DNA of 64,000 bases, taken from contig NZ_CP112998.1 in assembly GCF_026625565.1 (NCBI RefSeq), positions 4,838,501 through 4,902,500 of the forward strand, given 5' to 3'. Within the stretch, counting starts at the first letter, position 1; every line of letters starts with the position of its first letter. The position numbers and the translations under genes are program-made. This stretch comes from Dyadobacter pollutisoli (GTDB lineage: Bacteria; Bacteroidota; Bacteroidia; Cytophagales; Spirosomataceae). This document shows positions 52,255 to 61,491 of this stretch, piece by piece. A model generated the notes under the pieces. That model did no database searches. It saw only the letters and a list, made by a program, of their open reading frames with translations, and was not told where the DNA came from.

Positions 52255-53104
52255 AGAACTAAAATTGGCATTACTAATAGCATTAATTGCGATGTTAATG
52301 ATGGCATTTTTTGTGATCTCATTTGTGATGTATTACCAAAAAAAGAAGTTTGAAGAGGAAAAGAAGATTAACGATATAGAAAAAAACTATAATCGTCTGC
52401 TGCTCGATACCGCACTTAATTCGGAAGAGACGGAACGAAGGCGGATCGCGCAGGACCTGCACGACGACATCGGCACCATGCTATCTCTTACTAAATTGAG
52501 CCTTAACCAACTGAGCAAACTGGTCAGTAAGTCAGGGGATGAAAAGGAAGACCTGATTATGAAGAAATCACAGTCGCTCGTCGAGGAAACTATTTTACAT
52601 GTCCGAAGGATTACCCGAGACCTCGTTCCGACCACATTGGAACGCTTTGGATTAATGGAAGCCATCGAGGAATTCATTCATAAACTAGAAGAAGACAATA
52701 ATCTGGTCATTTCATTTCAGGCCAATACGGAGGAATTTCCCAGACAGGGGCAAAAACTCGAACTTACCCTGTACCGTATCATGCAAGAACTGGTGAATAA
52801 TGCAATCAAACATGCGAGCTGCTCTAAAATTGACATTTCACTCGAAGTTAATGACAAGCTGATCGGCCTCAGAGTGACTGATAACGGGGTCGGATTTGAT
52901 CCTGAAAAAATCAAGGAAAACAATCTGGCCGGATTGGGTTTGCTCGGTATTGAAAGCCGCCTTGCTATTGTCAACGGGTTTGTCCAATATGAAAAACCTA
53001 AAAAAGGCGGGTCGAGCGCTTTCGCACAAATACCGGTCATGCCGGTTTCTGAGAATAAACCTGAACCATTACATCCATTCCGTCGGGAACGAGTGAATAT
53101 TTGA
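52241..53104 (+). CDS. Sensor histidine kinase, NarX/LiaS (HisKA_3) type
   Basis: A 287-residue kinase. The ATG at 52241 is preferred over a TTG at 52211. One membrane segment (residues 8-32) and a short coiled coil (33-65) lead to the HisKA_3 box with phospho-acceptor His74 in ERRRIAQDLHDDIG. The ATPase domain has the N box ELVNNAIKHA, DNGVGFDP and GLGLLGIESR. There is no large sensing domain, so signal input probably comes through the membrane, perhaps from the 7TM protein encoded just upstream and overlapping by 14 bases. Its partner regulator is encoded right after it. Confidence 0.93.
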   Translation: MQNNEELKLALLIALIAMLMMAFFVISFVMYYQKKKFEEEKKINDIEKNYNRLLLDTALNSEETERRRIAQDLHDDIGTMLSLTKLSLNQLSKLVSKSGDEKEDLIMKKSQSLVEETILHVRRITRDLVPTTLERFGLMEAIEEFIHKLEEDNNLVISFQANTEEFPRQGQKLELTLYRIMQELVNNAIKHASCSKIDISLEVNDKLIGLRVTDNGVGFDPEKIKENNLAGLGLLGIESRLAIVNGFVQYEKPKKGGSSAFAQIPVMPVSENKPEPLHPFRRERVNI

Positions 53105-53109
53105 AACTT

Positions 53110-53766
53110 ATGAAAACGCTTAAATTAGGGATTGCTGACGATCATGAATTATTCAGAAAAGGATTTATCTCGATGCTGAGCGGCATTCCTGATTTTGAAT
53201 TCATTCTGGAAGCTGCAAACGGTCAGGAACTGCTGGACAAGCTCCCGGCTAACACACCTGATATCGTTTTTATGGACTTGCAAATGCCGGTAATGGATGG
53301 GATACAGGCTACGGAGGCTGCATTCGAGCGCTTTCCAAGCATTAAGGTAATCGTTGTCTCCATGTATAATGAAGATCGTTTCGTAATACATATGCTCGAA
53401 AAAGGTGTTCAGGGATACTTATTAAAGGATACCAGTCCGGATGAGGTAGAAAAAGCTATCCGCCGCGTCGATGAAGAAGGCTTTTATTATAATGACTTCG
53501 TATCGAAAGCGATGCACCGCAAAATGGTTACCCGGCAGGTCAACAAACACCCTTTCTTTCCCAATGCATGCAATGTAGCCCTGTCTTCCAGAGAGAAAGA
53601 AGTACTTCAATTAATTTGCGACGGGCTTTCCACAGCTGAAATAAGCGATAAACTCTTTATCAGCATCAGAACTGTGGAAGGGCACCGTCTGAGGGTTCTG
53701 GAAAAAACAGGAACCAAAAGCACAGCTGCCGCCGTAGCATTCGCGTATAAAAATCAGCTGCTCTGA
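53110..53766 (+). CDS. NarL/FixJ family response regulator
   Basis: A 218-residue regulator. The ATG at 53110 (MKTLKLGIADDHELFRKG) is preferred over an upstream TTG. The receiver domain has the acidic pair at residues 10-11, phospho-acceptor Asp56 in FMDLQMPVMDG and Lys in GYLLKDTSPDEV. The C-terminal LuxR-type HTH is SSREKEVLQLICDGLSTAEISDKLFISIRTVEGHR. The gene begins 5 bases past the histidine kinase stop and is the last of the operon. Targets are unknown. Confidence 0.95.
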   Translation: MKTLKLGIADDHELFRKGFISMLSGIPDFEFILEAANGQELLDKLPANTPDIVFMDLQMPVMDGIQATEAAFERFPSIKVIVVSMYNEDRFVIHMLEKGVQGYLLKDTSPDEVEKAIRRVDEEGFYYNDFVSKAMHRKMVTRQVNKHPFFPNACNVALSSREKEVLQLICDGLSTAEISDKLFISIRTVEGHRLRVLEKTGTKSTAAAVAFAYKNQLL

Positions 53767-53861
53767 TACAGAGCTCCTCCCCTTCTTTTTCATTCTGCTA
53801 TTGTTCTGGAAACTACTATGATTTTATAGTATCTTTCCCGAAGTAATTTATATTAGGCACC

Positions 53862-54542
53862 ATGAAAATCCTCATTGTTTGCACCAATCACGACATTTAC
53901 CCAACCAAATCAGGAAAAACCGGGTTATGGCTGAGCGAGCTGACCCACTTTTATGATGTGATGGCCAAAAGAAAGATCTTAATGGATATTGTCAGTCCGC
54001 TAGGAGGGAAAATACCCATTGATGAAAGGAGTATGGACCTCAAAGATGACTGCAACGCACGTTACTGGGCTGATACAACATTCAGGGCCAAACTTGAAAA
54101 TTCACTCACTCCTTCACAGGTTCATCCAGCCGATTACCGGGTCATTTATTTTGCAGGAGGCCACGGAGCGATGTGGGATTTACCAGAAAATATGGAATTA
54201 CAAGAAATCACGGCCCATATTTATGAAAAAGGAGGAATGGTTTCGGCAGTATGCCACGGCGTCGCCGGGCTATTAAATACCAAACTTTCTGACGGTACCC
54301 TATTGATCCAGGATAAGTATCTTACGGGATTTTCCAATGTGGAAGAGGCTTTGGCAAGCTTTGTCAGCGAGGTACCTTTTTATTTGGAAGACAAGTTGAA
54401 AGAGCGTGGCGCTCATTACACCAAATCAATGATCCCGTTTATGGAATTCATAGAAATGGACGAGAGATTAATTACAGGCCAAAATCCGAATTCGGCCCGT
54501 AAAGTGGCTTCCAAAGCGTTGGAAGAGCTCTTCGAAAAATGA
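53862..54542 (+). CDS. Type 1 glutamine amidotransferase domain protein, DJ-1/PfpI (Hsp31-like)
   Basis: A 226-residue DJ-1/PfpI superfamily protein of the Hsp31/HchA-like group. The nucleophile is Cys131 in SAVCHGVAGLL, and the active-site Glu is in GLWLSELTHFYD near the N-terminus. GGHGAMWDLPENMELQEI is the family loop that contacts the active site. Known relatives act as glyoxalase III type deglycases or chaperones under stress. It ends at a TGA that directly abuts the stop of the convergent rfbC gene. Confidence 0.9.
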   Translation: MKILIVCTNHDIYPTKSGKTGLWLSELTHFYDVMAKRKILMDIVSPLGGKIPIDERSMDLKDDCNARYWADTTFRAKLENSLTPSQVHPADYRVIYFAGGHGAMWDLPENMELQEITAHIYEKGGMVSAVCHGVAGLLNTKLSDGTLLIQDKYLTGFSNVEEALASFVSEVPFYLEDKLKERGAHYTKSMIPFMEFIEMDERLITGQNPNSARKVASKALEELFEK

Positions 54543-55094
54543 TCAGGCCTTGATTTTCAAATCTCCAAAGAGTGCTTTGAATGTAGGCAAGATAACATCC
54601 TTCTCCGAAACAATCGGATTTTCAACTCCCCAGTCAATGCCGAGATCGGAGTCGTTCCAAAGTATGCCGGATTCGGAAGCCTTATCGTAAATATTAGTGC
54701 ATTTATAGCTGAATATGCTGTCTTCAAGAGCAACAAAACCGTGCGCAAAACCCTCCGGAATGTAGGCGATATTGTTAAGGTCACTACGGAGTTCAAAAAT
54801 TTCGTGCTTCCCAAATGTCGGCGAGTCCGGACGGATATCAACGGCAACATCCAGGACACGACCGGAAATGACGCGCACCAATTTTCCCTGGGCAAAAGGA
54901 GTATTTTGAAAATGTAATCCCCGCACCACACCTTTTTTAGAAAATGACTGATTATCCTGCACAAAATTGGTCGGCAGACCTAATTTTAGGAATACCTGCT
55001 CATTATAGGATTCAAAAAACATCCCGCGATCATCTTCAAAAATACGTGGGAAAATTTCAACCAAACCAGCAATGGAAGTTTCTCGAATCTGCAT
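54543..55094 (-). CDS. rfbC: dTDP-4-dehydrorhamnose 3,5-epimerase
   Basis: A 183-residue cupin-fold epimerase of normal length. Start IRETSIAGLVEIFPRIFEDDRGMFFESYNEQVFLKLGLPTNFVQDNQSFSKKGVVRGLHFQN includes the catalytic His in RGLHFQ, and later SPTFGKHEIFELRSDLNNIAYIPEGFAHGFVALED holds further substrate-binding residues. It epimerises dTDP-4-keto-6-deoxyglucose at C3 and C5, a step to dTDP-rhamnose for surface polysaccharide. The other rml genes are not adjacent. Confidence 0.95.
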   Translation of the reverse strand: MQIRETSIAGLVEIFPRIFEDDRGMFFESYNEQVFLKLGLPTNFVQDNQSFSKKGVVRGLHFQNTPFAQGKLVRVISGRVLDVAVDIRPDSPTFGKHEIFELRSDLNNIAYIPEGFAHGFVALEDSIFSYKCTNIYDKASESGILWNDSDLGIDWGVENPIVSEKDVILPTFKALFGDLKIKA

Positions 55095-55196
55095 GGAAAT
55101 ATTTTTGTATTAGTTGGTGGTGCAAAGTTTAATCTTGGGACAAATTTATGAATCTATTCATAGAGGTTGTAATTTCGGCGCAATATTTACGAAATC

Positions 55197-56024
55197 ATGA
55201 CTTACGAAGAGCTTTTTCAACAAATTTCCAGTAAAAAATCCTACCTCTGTGTTGGCCTGGATACAGACATCAGAAAAATCCCTGCCCATTTGCTAAAAAC
55301 GGCCGATCCTGTATTTGAGTTTAACAAACAGATCATCGACGCTACTGTCGATCATTGCGTTTCTTATAAGCCTAACGTTGCGTTTTATGAAGCTCAGGGG
55401 GCAAAAGGATGGGAAAGCCTTCAAAAGACCATTGAATATATACCGAACACACATTTCACGATTGCAGATGCCAAACGGGGCGATATTGGTAACACTTCGG
55501 GGCTATATGCGCGTACTTTTTTTGACCCGGCATCTTCCGGCTTGGATTTCGATTCGGTAACCGTTGCTCCTTACATGGGTAGCGATTCTGTGAAACCATT
55601 CCTTGAATTTGAAAATAAATGGGTCATTCTGCTGGCATTGACTTCCAATACAGGCAGCTCTGATTTTCAAAGACTTAATATAGAAGGCTCCGCATTATAC
55701 GAGCATGTGTTGCGTACCTCACAGACCTGGGCTGGCGCAGACAGGATCATGTACGTAGTGGGTGCGACACAAGCTTCGGAATTCCAAAAAATAAGAAGCA
55801 TCATTCCTGATCATTTCCTACTGGTTCCGGGTGTCGGCGCGCAGGGCGGTAATCTTGAAGAAGTGTCCCGCTTTGGGATGAATGCACATTGCGGACTGCT
55901 TGTCAATGCTTCCAGAAGCATTATTTATGCCGGGAATGGTCTTGATTTCGCTGAAAAAGCGAAGGCAGAAGCATTACTTCTTCAAAATGAGATGGAGATA
56001 TATCTTGACAAATATTGCAAATAA
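55197..56024 (+). CDS. pyrF: Orotidine 5'-phosphate decarboxylase
   Basis: A 275-residue enzyme of the longer type 2 group. It starts YLCVGLDTDIRKIP and has the active-site block FTIADAKRGDIGNTS with the Lys-Asp pair (and Asp). The C-terminal GLLVNASRSIIYAG is the phosphate-binding loop. It makes UMP in pyrimidine synthesis. Upstream is a 100-base gap shared with the divergent rfbC gene. No other pyr gene is near. Confidence 0.95.
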   Translation: MTYEELFQQISSKKSYLCVGLDTDIRKIPAHLLKTADPVFEFNKQIIDATVDHCVSYKPNVAFYEAQGAKGWESLQKTIEYIPNTHFTIADAKRGDIGNTSGLYARTFFDPASSGLDFDSVTVAPYMGSDSVKPFLEFENKWVILLALTSNTGSSDFQRLNIEGSALYEHVLRTSQTWAGADRIMYVVGATQASEFQKIRSIIPDHFLLVPGVGAQGGNLEEVSRFGMNAHCGLLVNASRSIIYAGNGLDFAEKAKAEALLLQNEMEIYLDKYCK

Positions 56025-56072
56025 CCAGCCCTTCTTCTACACAAATACTTACCGCAAATTCATTCGTTTTAA

Positions 56073-57302
56073 ATGCAACTTTCCGACCAAAATACCTATT
56101 CAGTTCAAGGAATCGATCCGCACTACCTGGTTGAACAATTCGGCAGCCCGCTCTATGTTTACGACGGGACCACGATCCGCCGGAAGGTAACTGAACTTCA
56201 ACATGCGTTTCCAGGCATCAACATGAAGATCAAATATGCGTGCAAGGCCAATACCAATTTGTCGATACTCAGACTGATGCGTGAAATTGGCGTGGAACTG
56301 GACGTGGTTTCGCCAGGCGAACTTGAAATGGGCATGATAGCGGGTTATGAAGGCAGCCAGATTACTTTCACACCCAGCGGCGTGCCGTTTGAAGAAGTAA
56401 GAGAGGCCGTTGAAGCGGGAGCGATCGTGAATGTGGATAGTATTCCATTGCTGGAATGGTTTGGACAAACATATGGCAACACCAAACCTTGCCTGATCCG
56501 TATTAAACCCAATGTAGCCGCAGGTGGCAATGTAAAAATCATGACAGCCCATGCCGATTCCAAATTCGGGATCTCGGTGCTGCTTTTGGACGAAATCCTG
56601 GAAGTTGTAAAAAAATATAACATCAAAATCATTGGCTTGCACCAGCATACCGGATCGGATATCAAGGATGCTGAGCCATTTTTGAAAGTTGCTGACATCC
56701 TTTTCGAAACCGCAAAACATTTCCCCGACCTGGAAGTGATTGACCTCGGCGGTGGATTTAAAGTATCCTACCTGCCCGGAGACGCCATTACGGATATGGA
56801 TTTGCTGGGTAAAAAGATTTCCGAAAGGTTTGAAAAATTCTGCTCCGAATATGGCAGGAAATTGCAGCTATGGTTTGAGCCGGGTAAATTTCTGGTCAGC
56901 GAATCAGGTTATCTATTCGTCAAAACGACGGTTGTAAAGGAAGATCCTGCGCGGCATTTCGTTCACGTGGACTCCGGGCTGAATCACCTGATCCGGCCAA
57001 TGATGTATGGATCTTACCATCATATCCTGAATGTAACGAATCCAACGGGTGAGATTAAACCTTATAATGTAGTGGGGTACATTTGTGAAACGGATACATT
57101 TGCCTCCGACCGAAACCTTCCCGAAGTGCGTCCGGGAGATGTATTGGCGTTCCTCAACGCCGGCGCCTACGGATTAACTATGAGTTCGAATTACAATGCG
57201 CGTTTCCGTCCGGCGGAAATCCTGATCGACCATGGACAGGCGAAACTGATCCGCAGACGGGAAACATTGGAAGACCTGTTGAAAACACAGATAGAGATTT
57301 AG
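56073..57302 (+). CDS. lysA: Diaminopimelate decarboxylase
   Basis: A 409-residue PLP enzyme. The PLP-binding Lys58 is in MKIKYACKANTNLSI, HQHTGSDI and DLGGGFKVSY bind the cofactor phosphate, and ICETDTFASDR has the catalytic Cys of the second subunit. It turns meso-diaminopimelate into lysine. It follows pyrF by 48 bases on the same strand and may be co-transcribed with it. The length is normal. Confidence 0.95.
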   Translation: MQLSDQNTYSVQGIDPHYLVEQFGSPLYVYDGTTIRRKVTELQHAFPGINMKIKYACKANTNLSILRLMREIGVELDVVSPGELEMGMIAGYEGSQITFTPSGVPFEEVREAVEAGAIVNVDSIPLLEWFGQTYGNTKPCLIRIKPNVAAGGNVKIMTAHADSKFGISVLLLDEILEVVKKYNIKIIGLHQHTGSDIKDAEPFLKVADILFETAKHFPDLEVIDLGGGFKVSYLPGDAITDMDLLGKKISERFEKFCSEYGRKLQLWFEPGKFLVSESGYLFVKTTVVKEDPARHFVHVDSGLNHLIRPMMYGSYHHILNVTNPTGEIKPYNVVGYICETDTFASDRNLPEVRPGDVLAFLNAGAYGLTMSSNYNARFRPAEILIDHGQAKLIRRRETLEDLLKTQIEI

Positions 57303-57352
57303 AGAGCATTTACGTATATTTATCACGTAACCACTCATTAAATCTTACTGCA

Positions 57353-57814
57353 ATGAAAATTCTTTGCCTAACGCTATTGCTCGGATTGTGCGCGCTTTTA
57401 AATGAGGCGCAGGCACAATCCACCAATATCGCATACGACTCCACATTGGCTAAAAAATTAAATGCGGATGATTATGGGATGAAAAAATACGTGATGGTAT
57501 TCCTCAAAACAGGCAGCGTGACAGACTTAGGCAAGGCCAAAACGGATAGTCTTTTCGCTGGTCATATGAATAATATGAACAAGCTTGCCGAAGAAGGCAA
57601 ATTAGTGGTCGCCGGGCCATTCTTCAAAAACGATAAATACCGCGGACTGTTTATTCTGAATGCAGCTTCTCTGGAAGAGGGTAAAAAGATGGTTGAAACT
57701 GATCCGGCAGTAAAAGCAAAACTCCTCGAACCTGAAATGCTCATGTGGTACGGTTCCGCCGCACTGGGCGCAACATTGGAAATTCACAAAAAAATTGAGA
57801 AGAAGACCATGTAA
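57353..57814 (+). CDS. Secreted YciI-like (YCII-related) protein
   Basis: A 153-residue protein with a signal peptide (ILCLTLLLGLCALLNEAQAQ) followed by a YCII-related domain: KKYVMVFLKTGSVTDLGKAKTDSLFAGHMNNMNKLAEEGKLVVAGPFFKNDKYRGLFILNAASLEEGKKMVETDPAVKAKLLEPEMLMWYGS. The AGPF block and the His in FAGHMNNM are typical of the fold. Most YciI proteins are cytoplasmic; a secreted form is less usual. Catalytic function is unknown for the family. Confidence 0.85.
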   Translation: MKILCLTLLLGLCALLNEAQAQSTNIAYDSTLAKKLNADDYGMKKYVMVFLKTGSVTDLGKAKTDSLFAGHMNNMNKLAEEGKLVVAGPFFKNDKYRGLFILNAASLEEGKKMVETDPAVKAKLLEPEMLMWYGSAALGATLEIHKKIEKKTM

Positions 57815-58003
57815 GCCATCGTCACTTATCAGTTTCATTAGTACCTCTGTAAATCCTCTCCGCTACCTCCATTCATTTCAGAGATGACGCCATTTTGTCG
57901 CGAAATTTCTGAAAATGTCGATTTCCATGTCAAAATTTCCGTTTTTAATGTTCGGCATACGATTTTTGGTGCTTTTATAAATCATTAAAAACCAATTATC
58001 GCC

Positions 58004-60607
58004 ATGAACTTTAACCAATATACAATCAAGGCGCAGGAGATAATTCAGCACGCGGCCCAAATGGTCCAGGGCAATCAGCAGCAAGCAATTGAAACCGGCC
58101 ACGTTCTGAAATCGATTTTAGAAGAAGATCCAAACACGATGTTGTTTCTCCTCAATAAATTGAATATCAGTCCTGAAATTTTAGAAAACCGGTTACAAAA
58201 AGTGCTGGACGGATATCCACGGGTAACCGGAGGGCAGCCGTACCTGGGCAACGATATGGCCGCGGCCGCAGGAAAGGCACAGAATTACTTGAAAGAATTC
58301 GGCGATGAATTCATCAGCATTGAGCTTCTTATATTAGGGATACTGAGCGGAAAAGATTCCACAGCTACCCTGATGAAAGAGGTTGGATTTAAAGAAAAAG
58401 AACTGATCAGCGCAATTAAAGAACTCAGAGGAAAAAATAACCCGGTGAAAGATCAAAACGCAGAAGCTAAATACCGGTCATTGGAACGGTACAGCAAAAA
58501 TTTGAATGAATTGGCCAAGGCCGGAAAAATCGATCCGGTTATTGGTCGGGACGAAGAGATCAGGCGTGTTCTGCAAATTCTGAGCCGCCGTACCAAAAAC
58601 AATCCTATCCTGTTGGGTGAACCCGGGGTGGGTAAAACGGCTATTGTGGAAGGACTTGCCCAAAGAATTGTTCAGGGGGACGTCCCTGAAAACCTGAAAT
58701 CAAAAACGATCGTATCCCTGGATATGGGTTTGCTGATCGCTGGTGCAAAGTATAAAGGTGAGTTTGAAGAAAGACTTAAAGCCGTCATCAAAGAAGTAAC
58801 AGATTCCGATGGCGAGATCGTCCTTTTTATTGACGAGATACACACATTGATTGGTGCAGGTGGAGGCGGCGAAAGCGCAATGGATGCAGCGAACCTGCTG
58901 AAACCAGCGCTTGCCCGCGGCGAGTTGCACGCAATTGGGGCGACCACGCTGAAAGAATATCAGAAATACATGGAAAAGGATAAGGCGCTGGAACGCCGTT
59001 TCCAGGCTGTAATGGTGGACGAGCCGAACATTCCTGACGCCATCAGTATTTTACGCGGTATCAAAGAAAAATATGAGCTGCACCACGGTGTCCGCATTCA
59101 GGACGACGCGGTCATTGCGGCTGTTGAGCTTTCGAACCGTTATATCAGTGACCGTTTCCTTCCTGATAAAGCGATTGACCTCATGGATGAAGCGGCTTCT
59201 AAATTGCGCCTGGAAATGGACAGTGTTCCCGAAGAACTGGATGAACTGAACCGCCGGATCATGCAATTGGAAATTGAGCGGGAAGCCATTCGCAGGGAAA
59301 ACAACAAGGATAAAGAGACCGTACTCAACAAGGAAATTGCCGATCTGAGTGAAGACAGAAATGCATTGAAAGCACAGTGGGAGAATGAAAAGGGCAAGGT
59401 AAATGAAGTTCGCACATTGAAGGAGCAAAGCGAACAACTGCGTCTTGAAGCTGAGCAGGCCGAACGTGCTGGCGATTTTGGAAAGGTAGCGGAGATAAGG
59501 TACGGACGAATTCCTGAGGTTCAGGGCAAACTGGAAGAACTGCAAAAATCCGAAAATGCCGAAAGCCTGATGCAGGAAGAGATTACGCCAGAAGATATCG
59601 CCGAAGTAGTGGCCAAATGGACCGGAATCCCTGTGAGCAAAATGCTTCAGAGCGACCGGGAGAAACTTTTGCAACTGGAAGATCATCTGCACCAACGTGT
59701 GGCAGGCCAGGAGGAAGCCATTGAGGTGGTTTCCGACGCCGTTCGCAGGAGCCGTGCCGGATTACAGGATGCGAAACGCCCAATCGGTAGCTTTCTGTTC
59801 CTCGGCCCGACGGGTGTTGGTAAAACAGAATTAGCCAAAACGCTGGCTGAGTACCTGTTCAACGACGAAAATGCAATGGTGAGGATCGATATGAGCGAGT
59901 ATCAGGAACGTCACGCGGTAAGCAGGCTGGTGGGTGCGCCTCCGGGATATGTCGGCTACGATGAAGGTGGCCAGTTGACCGAGGCTGTTCGCAGAAAACC
60001 ATACAGCGTAATTTTGCTCGATGAGATTGAAAAAGCACACCCGGATGTCTGGAATATATTGTTGCAGGTACTGGACGAAGGTCGGTTAACAGATAATAAA
60101 GGCCGTGTGGCTAATTTCAAGAACACGATCATTATCATGACCTCGAACATTGGCAGCCACATTATCCAGGAGAAATTCGCAGAGGATGAAGGCTGGAACC
60201 ATACATTGGTCGTAGAAGAGGCAAAACAAGCCGTTTTGGATTTGTTGAAAGCTTCGGTAAGACCTGAATTCCTGAACCGGATTGACGAGATTGTTCTTTT
60301 TGAGCCATTGTCTCTGAAAAACATCCGCAAGATTGTGGATATCCAGTTCAAAGGAATCCAGAAGATGCTTTTGGAACAGGGGATTACCCTTGACGCAACA
60401 GATGAAGCACTAACCAAACTGGGCGAGGACGGATTCGACCCTGCGTATGGTGCCAGACCATTGAAACGGGTTTTACAGAGACGAATCCTAAATGAGCTTT
60501 CCAAAGGAATACTCAGCGGACAGGTCGCAAAAGATTCGGTGATCATGATGGAGCTCAATTCAAAAGGCGATCTGATCTTTGAAAATGTAGGAGGCGTGGA
60601 AATATAA
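58004..60607 (+). CDS. clpB: ATP-dependent chaperone ClpB
   Basis: An 867-residue Hsp100 disaggregase. The Clp N-domain (about 1-150) is followed by AAA domain 1 with Walker A GEPGVGKTA and Walker B VLFIDEIHTLIGAGG, the long middle coiled coil (about residues 405-525), and AAA domain 2 with GPTGVGKTEL and VILLDEIEKAHPDV. The C-terminal GARPLKRVLQRRI is standard. It works with DnaK to resolve aggregates after heat stress. The middle domain marks it as ClpB rather than ClpA or ClpC. No clear heat-shock promoter motif was seen in the 189 bases upstream. Confidence 0.97.
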   Translation: MNFNQYTIKAQEIIQHAAQMVQGNQQQAIETGHVLKSILEEDPNTMLFLLNKLNISPEILENRLQKVLDGYPRVTGGQPYLGNDMAAAAGKAQNYLKEFGDEFISIELLILGILSGKDSTATLMKEVGFKEKELISAIKELRGKNNPVKDQNAEAKYRSLERYSKNLNELAKAGKIDPVIGRDEEIRRVLQILSRRTKNNPILLGEPGVGKTAIVEGLAQRIVQGDVPENLKSKTIVSLDMGLLIAGAKYKGEFEERLKAVIKEVTDSDGEIVLFIDEIHTLIGAGGGGESAMDAANLLKPALARGELHAIGATTLKEYQKYMEKDKALERRFQAVMVDEPNIPDAISILRGIKEKYELHHGVRIQDDAVIAAVELSNRYISDRFLPDKAIDLMDEAASKLRLEMDSVPEELDELNRRIMQLEIEREAIRRENNKDKETVLNKEIADLSEDRNALKAQWENEKGKVNEVRTLKEQSEQLRLEAEQAERAGDFGKVAEIRYGRIPEVQGKLEELQKSENAESLMQEEITPEDIAEVVAKWTGIPVSKMLQSDREKLLQLEDHLHQRVAGQEEAIEVVSDAVRRSRAGLQDAKRPIGSFLFLGPTGVGKTELAKTLAEYLFNDENAMVRIDMSEYQERHAVSRLVGAPPGYVGYDEGGQLTEAVRRKPYSVILLDEIEKAHPDVWNILLQVLDEGRLTDNKGRVANFKNTIIIMTSNIGSHIIQEKFAEDEGWNHTLVVEEAKQAVLDLLKASVRPEFLNRIDEIVLFEPLSLKNIRKIVDIQFKGIQKMLLEQGITLDATDEALTKLGEDGFDPAYGARPLKRVLQRRILNELSKGILSGQVAKDSVIMMELNSKGDLIFENVGGVEI

Positions 60608-60631
60608 ATCCAGATAAAGTTATAAAACAGG

Positions 60632-60660
60632 GAGCGGTCGGAAGGCCGCTCTTTTTGTTT
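60632..60660 (+). terminator. Intrinsic terminator of clpB
   Basis: GAGCGG (60632-60637) pairs with CCGCTC (60646-60651), followed by TTTTTGTTT. Confidence 0.85.
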
Positions 60661-60818
60661 CCACATATTGAGAATTTGCGAATTTTAATTCCACACCTGT
60701 GGTAAGCTTGCTACGGCCCCCATGGCCCAATTTAACTGGAATCGACGGTCAATTTTTGGCATAATTTTTGTACAATTATTTACCTAAATAATCTAACCCT
60801 TATATTATAGTTAAATCC

Positions 60819-61370
60819 GTGGAACAATCACTAAATTCATTCAAAATTGCAATTCTGGTTGCAGATGGATTTGAGCAAGTTGAAATGATTTGCCCCAGAA
60901 AAGTCCTAAATCAGATGGGAACGACTACCCATTTAATTTCTCCCAATAAAGATTTTGTCAGAGGATGGAGCCATTTGGATTGGGGAGAAAAACACAAAGT
61001 GGATGTTCCGCTAGAGATGGCGCGTGCAGAATATTATGACGCGCTTTTGCTTCCGGGAGGGGTAATGGGGCTCGATGCTTTACGGATTCATCATAAGGCT
61101 GTCGAGTTTGTGAGATCCTTTTTTACTGCCGGAAAGCCGGTAGCCGCCATTTGCCACGGTCCGCAGATTTTGATCGACGCGGATGTAGTAATTGGCAGGA
61201 CACTAACCTCCTGCTCAGCGATCCGGCACGATCTTGAAAATGCAGGGGCGATCTGGGTTGATCAGGAGGTGGTAACTAACAATGGTTTAATAACAAGCCG
61301 TACGACCGACGATTTGTCCGCATTCACAAGTATGATGGTAAGGGAATTTAATCTGGAACTGCATCACTAG
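60819..61370 (+). CDS. DJ-1/PfpI family protein
   Basis: A 183-residue PfpI-type protein. It starts with GTG (MEQSLNSFKIAILVADGFEQVEM); no in-frame ATG fits. The active-site Cys112 lies in PVAAICHGPQILIDADVV and Glu in ADGFEQVEM. TLTSCSAIRHDLENAGAIWVDQEVVTNNGLITSRTTDDL is the conserved C-terminal half. Relatives are PfpI/YhbO-like glyoxalase or deglycase enzymes; older names as proteases are doubtful. It stands alone between two terminators. Confidence 0.92.
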   Translation: MEQSLNSFKIAILVADGFEQVEMICPRKVLNQMGTTTHLISPNKDFVRGWSHLDWGEKHKVDVPLEMARAEYYDALLLPGGVMGLDALRIHHKAVEFVRSFFTAGKPVAAICHGPQILIDADVVIGRTLTSCSAIRHDLENAGAIWVDQEVVTNNGLITSRTTDDLSAFTSMMVREFNLELHH

Positions 61371-61404
61371 CTGTCGGCTAGCACTTGTTACAAGCTATAA
61401 AACC

Positions 61405-61436
61405 AAAAGCATCTCGCGAATGAGATGCTTTTTTTA
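61405..61436 (+). terminator. Intrinsic terminator
   Basis: AAAAGCATCTC (61405-61415) pairs with GAGATGCTTTT, followed by more T residues. Confidence 0.9.
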
Positions 61437-61491
61437 TTTCCGTTTACAATCAAAGTTGTAATATTTGCCTTTCCATGCTGGCTAATTCATT

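Noticed and set aside
53968..54276. Second frame inside the DJ-1-like gene as a separate gene
   Set aside because: It lies wholly inside a well-supported gene and has no sensible start or motif.
58004..60607. ClpA or ClpC
   Set aside because: The long middle coiled coil between the two ATPase domains and the family start indicate ClpB.
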